Assembly (NCBI GenBank): GCA_027014115.1
Contig: JALWEJ010000042.1
Location: 1 to 64,000 of the forward strand
From: Desulfurellales bacterium
GTDB taxonomy: Bacteria > Campylobacterota_A > Desulfurellia > Desulfurellales > Hippeaceae
Reading direction: 5' to 3'
Length of the DNA stretch: 64,000 nucleotides
A model generated the notes under the pieces. That model was not told the DNA's origin. It made no database searches and saw only the letters and a list, made by a program, of their open reading frames with translations. The translations under genes and the position numbers were made by a program. Of the stretch, positions 37,301 to 44,866 are shown piece by piece. Each line of letters opens with the position of its first letter. Position 1 is the first letter of the stretch.

Positions 37301-37331
37301 ATTAGAATTTGTAGAATTTACTGCTCTTTAC

Positions 37332-37360
37332 TTGGAAATTTTGTAAATATGTAGTATTAT
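37332..37360 (+). promoter_or_regulatory. Promoter of the toxin-antitoxin pair
   Basis: TTGGAA (37332-37337), 17-base spacer, TATTAT (37355-37360), about 30 bases before the antitoxin ATG. Confidence 0.6.
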
Positions 37361-37375
37361 GCATTACATAGCATA
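37349..37375. promoter_or_regulatory. Inverted repeats over the antitoxin promoter, likely autoregulatory operator
   Basis: Two overlapping dyads cover the -10 and the start point: ATGTA (37349-37353) / TACAT (37365-37369) and TATGC (37358-37362) / GCATA (37371-37375). Ribbon-helix-helix antitoxins usually repress their own promoter through such sites. Confidence 0.45.
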
Positions 37376-37388
37376 CAGTAGGTGAAAA

Positions 37389-37607
37389 ATGAGTACAACT
37401 TTATCTGTTGGACTGTCTAATAATTTGGCTCACAGTCTTGAAAATATTGCCAAAGAGACCAAAAGATCAAAGTCATTTCATATCCAAAGGGCGCTTGAGA
37501 CCTATATGGAAAACTTTGCAGATTTGCAGGTTGCACTTGACAGGCTTCATGACCAAACCGATCCGATAATATCAAGCGAAGAGATGAGAAAAAACCTTGA
37601 CATTTAA
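37389..37607 (+). CDS. Ribbon-helix-helix antitoxin (RelB/CopG type)
   Basis: 72 residues. The start TTLSVGLSNNLAHSLENIAKE is a short strand followed by helices, then TKRSKSFHIQRALETYMEN, the pattern of an RHH DNA-binding antitoxin. The C-terminal tail (acidic, ending KNLDI) would wrap the toxin. It directly precedes and overlaps a RelE-fold toxin gene by 11 bases, so translation is coupled. Confidence 0.87.
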   Translation: MSTTLSVGLSNNLAHSLENIAKETKRSKSFHIQRALETYMENFADLQVALDRLHDQTDPIISSEEMRKNLDI

Positions 37608-37848
37608 TATTGTATACAAAAAGTCTGTTTATCACGATTTAAAACGGCTGGATAAGATAGAAACAAAAACAATAATAGAAAAAATAGAAAAAGAGCTGTC
37701 TGAAAATGTTGATAAGAACCCTTATCTGAAAGGTGATTTTGCAGGTTTAAGAAAGTTTAGAATAGGCAATTACAGAGTTGTTTATGCTGTTGTAAAAAAC
37801 GATGTTATAATACTTAGAATAAGACACAGAAAGGATGTCTGTAGATGA
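37597..37848 (+). CDS. RelE/ParE-family toxin
   Basis: 83 residues with the RelE fold pattern: FNIVYKKSVYHDLKRLDK, a Lys/Glu helix, then the beta sheet GLRKFRIGNYRVVYAV and C-terminal ILRIRHRKDV with the conserved Arg/His residues. RelE toxins cut ribosome-bound mRNA; ParE toxins hit gyrase. The RHRKDV end and LRKFRIGNYRV favour RelE. The start is TTG inside the antitoxin's last codons. Confidence 0.87.
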   Translation: MTFNIVYKKSVYHDLKRLDKIETKTIIEKIEKELSENVDKNPYLKGDFAGLRKFRIGNYRVVYAVVKNDVIILRIRHRKDVCR

Positions 37849-37878
37849 ATGTCTATAGGCTAAAAAGCGAGGTTGTTC

Positions 37879-38457
37879 ATGGTGTATACAAGAAACAAGA
37901 TACTCTATTTCCACGGTCTTGGAAGGGGTGAGCATACAAGTTTTTACAGACTAAAAGATTTATACGCTCAGTATGATAAAAATGCCGAATGGCTGATGTA
38001 TGATTTTGATTATTTAGCAGAAAATCCCATTGAGATTATGCCAGATAACAAAATAAACACCTCCAATGTAGTAATCGGAAACAGTTTCGGGGGATTTTTT
38101 GCTCTGTATTATGCCTTGAAATACAGAATAAATCTTGTTTTGATAAATCCGTCCATAACACCGACAGCCGTTTTGAAAAGAGAGGATGTTGAAAGCGGTA
38201 TGTATCAAAAATATGAAAAAGAGCTGGACAGACTGCTTAATAAAGAAAACAATCTGGAAAATTCGGATATCATAAAGAGGGTTTTTATAGGAAAATATGA
38301 CGATGTTGTAGACAGCAGCATAATACAAAGTAGACTGAGATTAAAAGAAGATGAGCTTATTTTGACAGATTGGGGACACAGAATACCAGAGGGTGAGATT
38401 GAAAAAATTGTTGAAGTGGTGAAAGAGGTTTTTTATGAAACAAATTCTTTATGTTGA
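37879..38457 (+). CDS. YqiA-like alpha/beta hydrolase (esterase)
   Basis: A 192-residue UPF0227/YqiA-type hydrolase. ILYFHGLGRGEHT at the start gives the oxyanion region, VVIGNSFGGFFALYYA near residue 65 the nucleophile elbow with Ser, the acid lies in FIGKYDDVVDSS and the His in DWGHRIPEG. Natural substrate not known; YqiA has esterase activity on short esters. GCGAGG at 37867-37872 fits the ATG at 37879; an in-frame TTG at 37873 is less likely. Overlaps the nucleotidase gene by 23 bases. Confidence 0.82.
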   Translation: MVYTRNKILYFHGLGRGEHTSFYRLKDLYAQYDKNAEWLMYDFDYLAENPIEIMPDNKINTSNVVIGNSFGGFFALYYALKYRINLVLINPSITPTAVLKREDVESGMYQKYEKELDRLLNKENNLENSDIIKRVFIGKYDDVVDSSIIQSRLRLKEDELILTDWGHRIPEGEIEKIVEVVKEVFYETNSLC

Positions 38458-38896
38458 TATGGACAATGTGCTTGTGGATTTTCAATCGGCATTTCCAAAA
38501 CTCTCCAAAGATATATTTGACAAATATGACGGTCGCTTAGATGAAGTGCCAGGTATTTTTTCTCTTATGGAGTCTATGTCGTATGCTGTTGAGTCTTACA
38601 TTAAGCTTTCTGATATATTTGATACCTATATTTTATCAACTGCTCCGTGGGAAAATCCTACTGCCTGGTCTGATAAGTTAAACTGGGTTAAAAAATATCT
38701 TGGAAAATCAGCATACAAACGCTTGATACTTTCTCACAATAAACACCTAAATCACGGAGATTTTCTTGTTGATGACAATATTAAAAATGGTGTTGATAAA
38801 TTTAGAGGCGAGCATATACACTTTGGAACACCCAAGTTTCCAAACTGGAATGCTGTTGTTGATTATCTTATGAAAAAAGTCGGAGTGCAAGCATGA
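38435..38896 (+). CDS. 5'(3')-deoxyribonucleotidase-family HAD phosphatase
   Basis: A 153-residue HAD protein of the NT5C family. LYVDMDNVLVDF carries the nucleophile DxD, STAPWENPTAW supplies the motif II Thr/Ser region, and DFLVDDNIKNGV the motif IV DD. Such enzymes dephosphorylate (deoxy)ribonucleoside monophosphates. It overlaps the esterase gene before it and, by 4 bases, the small hypothetical gene after it, forming a compact three-gene unit behind the toxin-antitoxin pair. Confidence 0.85.
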   Translation: MKQILYVDMDNVLVDFQSAFPKLSKDIFDKYDGRLDEVPGIFSLMESMSYAVESYIKLSDIFDTYILSTAPWENPTAWSDKLNWVKKYLGKSAYKRLILSHNKHLNHGDFLVDDNIKNGVDKFRGEHIHFGTPKFPNWNAVVDYLMKKVGVQA

Positions 38897-39174
38897 AAAG
38901 CAAATTTAAAAATGTGCCGATTGATGAGGATACCGAAATCCTGTTTCAAAAAGAAGCAAAGCTTGATAATTATGATGTTTTGTATCAAAAGTGGCTTTGG
39001 GATGGAATAGCTGCTGAGAGTGTTGTATTTGTAGAAGAGGATGTCAAAAATCTCAAAGATGACGAAATTGAAGAGCTTGTAAAATCATCACCAATTATAA
39101 AAGAAGGCTCAAAAATCACACTTCAGCATTCCGATGATGGATTTGTTTTTGTGAATTTTAATTTTGATATTTAA
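38893..39174 (+). CDS. Hypothetical protein, 93 residues
   Basis: Not recognised. Small and strongly acidic, with a helical middle (EEDVKNLKDDEIEELVKSS) and a beta end (SKITLQHSDDGFVFVNFNF). No signal peptide or membrane segment. It overlaps the nucleotidase stop by 4 bases (ATGA), so it is probably translated with it; last gene of the accessory block. Confidence 0.6.
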   Translation: MKSKFKNVPIDEDTEILFQKEAKLDNYDVLYQKWLWDGIAAESVVFVEEDVKNLKDDEIEELVKSSPIIKEGSKITLQHSDDGFVFVNFNFDI

Positions 39175-39189
39175 ACAAAAACTATTAAA

Positions 39190-39221
39190 CCTAAAAAATA
39201 AAGCATAAGTAATTTATGCTT
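39190..39221 (-). terminator. Orphan minus-strand terminator
   Basis: AAGCATAA (39201-39208) / TTATGCTT (39214-39221), an 8-base stem with a 5-base loop. On the minus strand it is followed by TATTTTTTAGG, a U tract; on the plus strand no U tract follows. No minus-strand gene now lies on this side (34049-53152 is all plus), so it has no obvious client. Confidence 0.55.
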
Positions 39222-39347
39222 GAAAAGTATGCATTTGACGGATAAACTTACAGCAAGAGATGCAGATTCACCTAATTTTGCTTGATTTGTTGTTGAAGTG
39301 TTTGTGCAGCATCACTGCTTTTAAATGTCGATATTGAAGGGAGTAGA

Positions 39348-40439
39348 ATGAATACAGAAACGGAGTTATTGAAAAGTCCAAGCGAGCTTTCTTTGACAAA
39401 GGTTATACCTTTGAGTAAAAGCCCAACATTGAGAAATAATTTTATGGTTATAGACGGCGATATGAAAGCCAATATAAGATTTGGATTACTGCTTGAAATT
39501 ATGGATACACTCGCTGCAGATACCGCAAGAATGTATGTTCATCAGTTTTATGAAGATGCTGTTGTTGTAACGGCTGCAATAGACAATGTGGTTATGCGCA
39601 ATGCTGCAGACATACACAAAGATCTGTTTTTTGAGTCAAGATTGAATTATGTCGGAAAAACCTCTATGGAGGTTGGAATAAGGATTGAGCAGCAAAATCC
39701 AACAATCCATATTGCCACCTGTTATTTTACTCTGGTGGCAAGAAGGGGACCGATAGATAATAGGGTTAGTGTTGAGCTTGAACCTTTGGAGTATAAGGGT
39801 GAAACAGAAAAAAGAAGATATAAAAAAGCTGTAGAGAGAAAAGAGAATTACTTTAAAGAGAGAAATATGGACAATGAAATGCCATCCAAGGATGAATATG
39901 AGCACCTAAGAGAAATGCATCATGCCCAAGAATCTCCTGAATTTAACGGTGTTTTGGCATCCAATCTTGTGATGGAGTCGTGGGAGAGAATGTTTCCTGC
40001 ATATAAAAATCCGAACCACACAATTTTTGGCGGTTATCTGGCTCGTCGTTCGTATGAGCTTTCTGCAATGTGTGCTGAGCTTATTGCCACAAAAAGGCCT
40101 GTTATTGCCGCTGTAAACAGAATGAATTTTATAAATCCTGTTAGGATAGGTGATAAGCTGCTTTTTAAAAGCCATATCGTTTATACAAATTCGGCTTTTA
40201 TCTGCGTTGAGACCGTAATTAACAGGATAGGCAGGCATGAGAAAAAAATAAGCAATCTTAGTGATTCTTGTTTGTTTACATTCTTGAATGTTGATGATGA
40301 TATGCAGCCTCACGATGTGGAAAAGATATACCCTACAACCTATTTTGAAGATGAAAAATATCTCCAGGCTCAAAGGAGTCTTACGTCCATAATGCCTGCA
40401 ATAAAAAACGGCATTCTCAATAAAGATATTGCGGATTAA
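39348..40439 (+). CDS. Double-hotdog acyl-CoA thioesterase
   Basis: A 363-residue protein made of two hotdog domains (about 35-160 and 195-320), like ACOT9/BACH-type thioesterases. First domain: FGLLLEIMDTLAADTARMY, VVVTAAIDNVVMRNAADI; second: TIFGGYLARRSYELSAMCAE, IAAVNRMNFINPVRIGDKL. Such enzymes hydrolyse fatty acyl-CoA in the cytoplasm. The GGYL motif in the second domain and LLEIMD in the first hold the Asp/Asn active-site pair. GAAGGGAG upstream supports the ATG. Confidence 0.85.
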   Translation: MNTETELLKSPSELSLTKVIPLSKSPTLRNNFMVIDGDMKANIRFGLLLEIMDTLAADTARMYVHQFYEDAVVVTAAIDNVVMRNAADIHKDLFFESRLNYVGKTSMEVGIRIEQQNPTIHIATCYFTLVARRGPIDNRVSVELEPLEYKGETEKRRYKKAVERKENYFKERNMDNEMPSKDEYEHLREMHHAQESPEFNGVLASNLVMESWERMFPAYKNPNHTIFGGYLARRSYELSAMCAELIATKRPVIAAVNRMNFINPVRIGDKLLFKSHIVYTNSAFICVETVINRIGRHEKKISNLSDSCLFTFLNVDDDMQPHDVEKIYPTTYFEDEKYLQAQRSLTSIMPAIKNGILNKDIAD

Positions 40440-40473
40440 CCAAACTATAACTTTTCCGTTTTTATACAGAAAC

Positions 40474-40508
40474 ATTTAGTTGCATTTGAAACTAAATTCT
40501 TATATATT
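40474..40508 (+). promoter_or_regulatory. Promoter and palindromic operator of the tripartite efflux operon
   Basis: ATTTAGTT (40474-40481) and AACTAAAT (40490-40497) are perfect arms around 8 bases. They overlap a promoter TTGCAT (40480-40485), 17 bases, TATATT (40503-40508). A repressor bound here would cover the -35. No regulator gene is adjacent. Confidence 0.6.
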
Positions 40509-40586
40509 GGAAAATAAAGCATTTGAGTGTTGTGTATAAATTTTAGAAAATTTTTTGTTTTTTTGTTTTGCAATCGGAGGTAAAGA

Positions 40587-41744
40587 ATGAAAATATCCGT
40601 CAAACATTTGAGAGCTGCTGCTGTATTGACTTTTATGTTCATATTAGTTTTATCTGTTCAATCCATATCGAAAACCAATACACACAAGACGGCAGGTTTG
40701 CATGCGCTTCCTGTTGATGTGTATAGGGTTGAAAAACCAAAAGATTTACCTGTGGATTTGGAATACCCAGCAAGGCTAAAGAGTGTTCAAAGGGTTACTG
40801 TCTATGCAAGGGTGTCGGGTGTTTTGATGAAAAAGTTTTACAAAGACGGTCAGTTTGTAAAAAAAGGTGATTTGTTGTATGAAATAGAGCCCGACACATA
40901 CAAAGCCCTTGTTGATTCTGCAAAAGCCGAGGTAAAAAGCGCAAAGGCTGCCCTCAACAAAGCCAAACGAGATTGGAGAAGAGTTAAGGCTCTTTATGAT
41001 GCAAAAACAGTGAGCCAAAAAACGAGAGATGCTGCGTTATCTGCATACGAAATTGCCAAAGCCGACCTTGAAAAAGCCAAAGCAAATCTAACAAATGCCA
41101 AGATAAACTTCAATTACACATCTGTACGTGCAGCCTCAGACGGTGTTGTAGGTTTGCCGTTTGTTGATGTTGGAAATTTTGTAAAAAGCGGAACTGCTTT
41201 GACTGTTATTACAAAACTTAATCCCATATATGCAGACTTTTCCATACCCGATATCGGTGTTGTAAAACAAAAGTATTATATAAAAAACTCAAAGTGGAAA
41301 CAGTTTGGAGATAACCTCAAGGCAGTTTTAAAGATAAATAACGCTAAGTATCCGAAAGAGGGTGTTGTTGAATTTATTGATTCAAATATTGATGAAAAAA
41401 CATCTACGGTCAAGGCTCGTGCTGTTTTTGACAATATGGATAACTACTTAATGCCTGGTGAATTTGAAAGAATTATACTGAAAGGGCTTTTTGTGAAAAA
41501 TACCATACTTGTTCCTCAAAAGGCAGTTTTACAAAACCCTCTCGGTGTTGTTGTTTTTGTGGTAGATAAGAAAAAAGCCCAGATAAGACCCATAAAACTT
41601 GGAGAAACATCAGGCAAGTATTACATTGTTAATTGGGGCCTAAAAAGAGGAGATATGGTTATTGTTAACAATTTTTTCAGACTTAGACCCGGCATGCCTG
41701 TGAAAATTGACAAGATAGTTAATGTCGATTTAAAGGATAAGTAG
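40587..41744 (+). CDS. RND efflux adaptor, AcrA/MexA type
   Basis: 385 residues: N-terminal membrane/signal segment (about 10-30), lipoyl half VSGVLMKKFYKDGQFVKKGD near residue 74, long alpha hairpin about 100-175 (repeats of AK-A, KAKANLTNAKINF), second lipoyl half RAASDGVVGLPFVDVGNF, beta barrel and membrane-proximal domain ending VNNFFRLRPGMPVKID. It links the AcrB-type pump (2 bases downstream) to the TolC-type channel that follows. Strong GGAGG ribosome site. Confidence 0.94.
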   Translation: MKISVKHLRAAAVLTFMFILVLSVQSISKTNTHKTAGLHALPVDVYRVEKPKDLPVDLEYPARLKSVQRVTVYARVSGVLMKKFYKDGQFVKKGDLLYEIEPDTYKALVDSAKAEVKSAKAALNKAKRDWRRVKALYDAKTVSQKTRDAALSAYEIAKADLEKAKANLTNAKINFNYTSVRAASDGVVGLPFVDVGNFVKSGTALTVITKLNPIYADFSIPDIGVVKQKYYIKNSKWKQFGDNLKAVLKINNAKYPKEGVVEFIDSNIDEKTSTVKARAVFDNMDNYLMPGEFERIILKGLFVKNTILVPQKAVLQNPLGVVVFVVDKKKAQIRPIKLGETSGKYYIVNWGLKRGDMVIVNNFFRLRPGMPVKIDKIVNVDLKDK

Positions 41745-41746
41745 AT

Positions 41747-44700
41747 ATGTTTTCCAAATTTTTTATAGATAGGCCTATTTTTGCTGTTGTTATATCAACA
41801 ATAATTACTCTGCTTGGTCTTATTGCCATAAAAGAGCTTCCTATACAGGAATATCCAAGCATTGTTCCACCGCAAATTAGTGTGACAGCTGTTTATCCCG
41901 GAGCGGATTCAGAAACCCTATCAAAAGCAGTTGCTGCTCCGCTTGAGGAGTCCATAAACGGTGTTAAAAATATGATATATATGACATCAACAGCATCGCC
42001 AAGCGGTATTTTAACACTTAATGTTTCGTTTAAGATAGGCACAAATCCCGACTCTGCAAAGGTTGATGTAAACAACCGAGTTCAGACGGCTTTAGCAAAA
42101 CTGCCCGAAATTGTACGTGCTCAAGGTATAAGTATAAGAGAAAAATCACCCGATATTTTAAGAGTTTTCACATTCACCTCCAAAGGTGAAAAGCACAGCA
42201 CACTCTATATGGCAAACTATGTTCTTGTTAATGTTTTGGATGATTTAAAGAGGATTTCAGGTGTGGGTGAGGCTGTGATTTTCGGAAGCCAGGATTATTC
42301 AATAAGGGTATGGATTAAACCCGATAAGCTTGCAGCATTTGGTTTGACAACAACGGATTTGATGAATGCCATAAAAAGCCAAAACAATCAGTTTGCAGCA
42401 GGCACAATAGGTCAAGAGCCGTTAAAAAACAAGCCTGTTTTTACATATACGGTTACAACAAAAGGAAGGCTCAAAAATGTAAAGGAATTTGAGAATATTA
42501 TCATAAAATCCAATCCTGACGGTTCGGCATTAAAACTAAAAGATGTTGCAAGGATTGAGCTTGGTTCTGAGCGGTACTTTCTAAAAGGAAACTACAATAA
42601 CGAACCTGCCGTTTTTGTCGGCATATTTTTATCACCCGGTGCAAATGCGCTCAATGTATCAAAAGCTGTTGATGCAGCAATGAGCAGACTCTCAAAGAGG
42701 TTTCCTTCTGATTTTGAATACCACAATGTTTATGATACAACCCAGTTTGTTCAAGCCTCAATAGAAGAGGTGTTGTATACCCTTGCTTTTGCCATTATAC
42801 TTGTTGTCGTTGTTATCTATATTTTCTTGGGAACACTGAGAGCAACAATCATACCTGTTCTGGCGATACCTGTATCTGTTGTGGGCACTTTCGGAGGTTT
42901 TTATGCAGCCGGATTTTCAATAAATCTTCTGACGCTGTTCGGGCTCATTCTTTCAATAGGACTTGTTGTTGATGATGCAATTGTTGTTATAGAGAATGTG
43001 GATAGAATTCTAAAATCAAGCCCAAAAAGTCTCAGTGTAAAAGATGCAGTTGCAGAGGCAATGAGCGAAATAACAGGACCTATTGTGGCAATTGTTTTGG
43101 TTTTGTCGGCTGTATTTATCCCTGCATCTTTTGTGGGCGGGTTTAGCGGAAAGATGTATCAGCAGTTTGCTTTAACCATAGCAACATCTGTAATCATTTC
43201 AGGAATAGTGGCTTTAACCCTTACCCCTGCTTTGTGTGCCATTTTTTTAAAGAAAGAAAGCAAAAAACAGTTTTGGCTTACAAGACAGTTTAATCTGTTT
43301 TTTCATAAAACAACAAAGGGGTTTGCAAAGGGTGTGAAAGGTATCATAAGACATTCGATTTTTGCAAGTTTTATGTTTTTGGTTATGCTTTTTGCCGCTG
43401 TATTTATTATGCATAGACTGCCTACAGGGCTTGTTCCCAGCGAGGATAAAGGCGATATAATGCTTATTGAATACTTAATGCCTGGTGCATCACTCGATAG
43501 AACCGTTAAAGTTCAAAAAGATGTGACATTCATGCTTTTGGCTAATCCAAACATTACAAGTGTGGGTTCTATGGCCGGTATTGATTTAATTACATTTGCA
43601 TTTGAGACAGATGACGGTATCGGTTTTGCTCATTTGAAGGATTGGTCTAAAAGAAAGCTGTCTTCGCAGCAGATAGTAAACAGACTTATGAGACAGCTGT
43701 TTGGGTATAAAGAGGCTTTTGTAATGGCTGTAAACCCTCCGCCCATTATGGGCATGAGCACGACAGGCGGTTTTGAACTCTACATACAGGATAGAACAGG
43801 CAGAAATATTCAACTGCTCAACCGATATGTAAAAGCGATTGTAGAAAAGGCCAACCAAACACCGCAGCTGACTATGGTCAGGTCAATGCTTAACACAAAT
43901 GTGCCTCAGTATCGTATTGTTGTTGACAGGCAAAAGGCGAAAGCATTGGGTGTAAGTATAGGCGATATTTTCATGACACTTCAGGCAACATTCGGAACGG
44001 CGTATGTAAACGATTTTAATCTATACGGTAGAACATACCATGTAAATATACAGGCAGAAGGGAATTTTAGAGAATCAACAAGGGATTACGGCAGTGTGTT
44101 TGTAAGAGCCGAAAACGGCAGTCTTATACCGATTGGCTCTCTTGTCAGTATAAAAAGAATTGTGGGACCGAGTGTTATACAGAGATTTAATTCATTTCAG
44201 TCGGCAAAAATAATAGGTCAGCCCAAATTCGGATATTCATCGGGCGAGGCAATGGCTGCTGTAGAAAAAGTTGCAAAAAGCATACTACCAAACGGATACA
44301 CAGTTGCATGGTCTGGAACTTCATATCAGGAGAAAAAACTATCAAAATCAGGCAACAAATCGTTTATATATGCTTTGGTGTTTGTATTTTTGATTTTGGC
44401 GGCTTTGTATGAAAGCTGGAGCATACCATTTTCAATTATACTCTCTGTGCCCTTTGCTCTTTTTGGAGCTGCACTTGCCGTATGGCTTAGAGGTTTTGAG
44501 AGCGATATATATTTTCAAGTTGGAATAATTACACTTGTCGGTTTATCAGCCAAAAATGCCATACTGATGGTTCAGTTTGCACTTCAGAAGCTCAATGAGG
44601 GGTATTCTCTGTTTGATGCAACCGTTGAGGGTGCAAAAATAAGATTTAGACCGATTGTTATGACATCGCTTGCCTTTGTTGTTGCTGCAATACCTTTGGC

Positions 44701-44866
44701 GTTCAGCAGCGGAGCGGGTGCAAACAGCAGACGCATAATAGGAACAACGGTTGTTGGCGGTGATTTGTTTGTTACTTTGGTTGGTATATTTTTCATACCG
44801 CTGTTTTTCTATCTCATTATGAAATTAAAGCTTATGTTTTTAAAGGATAAAACAAATGAAGTATAG
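41747..44866 (+). CDS. Multidrug RND transporter, AcrB/HAE1 family
   Basis: A 1039-residue proton-driven pump, the standard length. FFIDRPIFAVVISTIITLLG starts the first helix; PEYPSI-like QEYPSIVPPQISVTAVYPGA; the fourth-helix relay LSIGLVVDDAIVVIENVDR with both Asp; FGLILSIG and, in the second half, LVGLSAKNAILMVQFA and FRPIVMTSLAFVVAAIPLAF. Twelve transmembrane helices and two periplasmic loops are evident. It expels hydrophobic compounds across both membranes with its neighbours; the last codons overlap the channel gene. Confidence 0.96.
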   Translation: MFSKFFIDRPIFAVVISTIITLLGLIAIKELPIQEYPSIVPPQISVTAVYPGADSETLSKAVAAPLEESINGVKNMIYMTSTASPSGILTLNVSFKIGTNPDSAKVDVNNRVQTALAKLPEIVRAQGISIREKSPDILRVFTFTSKGEKHSTLYMANYVLVNVLDDLKRISGVGEAVIFGSQDYSIRVWIKPDKLAAFGLTTTDLMNAIKSQNNQFAAGTIGQEPLKNKPVFTYTVTTKGRLKNVKEFENIIIKSNPDGSALKLKDVARIELGSERYFLKGNYNNEPAVFVGIFLSPGANALNVSKAVDAAMSRLSKRFPSDFEYHNVYDTTQFVQASIEEVLYTLAFAIILVVVVIYIFLGTLRATIIPVLAIPVSVVGTFGGFYAAGFSINLLTLFGLILSIGLVVDDAIVVIENVDRILKSSPKSLSVKDAVAEAMSEITGPIVAIVLVLSAVFIPASFVGGFSGKMYQQFALTIATSVIISGIVALTLTPALCAIFLKKESKKQFWLTRQFNLFFHKTTKGFAKGVKGIIRHSIFASFMFLVMLFAAVFIMHRLPTGLVPSEDKGDIMLIEYLMPGASLDRTVKVQKDVTFMLLANPNITSVGSMAGIDLITFAFETDDGIGFAHLKDWSKRKLSSQQIVNRLMRQLFGYKEAFVMAVNPPPIMGMSTTGGFELYIQDRTGRNIQLLNRYVKAIVEKANQTPQLTMVRSMLNTNVPQYRIVVDRQKAKALGVSIGDIFMTLQATFGTAYVNDFNLYGRTYHVNIQAEGNFRESTRDYGSVFVRAENGSLIPIGSLVSIKRIVGPSVIQRFNSFQSAKIIGQPKFGYSSGEAMAAVEKVAKSILPNGYTVAWSGTSYQEKKLSKSGNKSFIYALVFVFLILAALYESWSIPFSIILSVPFALFGAALAVWLRGFESDIYFQVGIITLVGLSAKNAILMVQFALQKLNEGYSLFDATVEGAKIRFRPIVMTSLAFVVAAIPLAFSSGAGANSRRIIGTTVVGGDLFVTLVGIFFIPLFFYLIMKLKLMFLKDKTNEV

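Noticed and set aside
39906-40475. 189-codon minus-strand frame opposite the thioesterase
   Set aside because: Fully antisense to a recognised gene, no family resemblance and no initiation signal.
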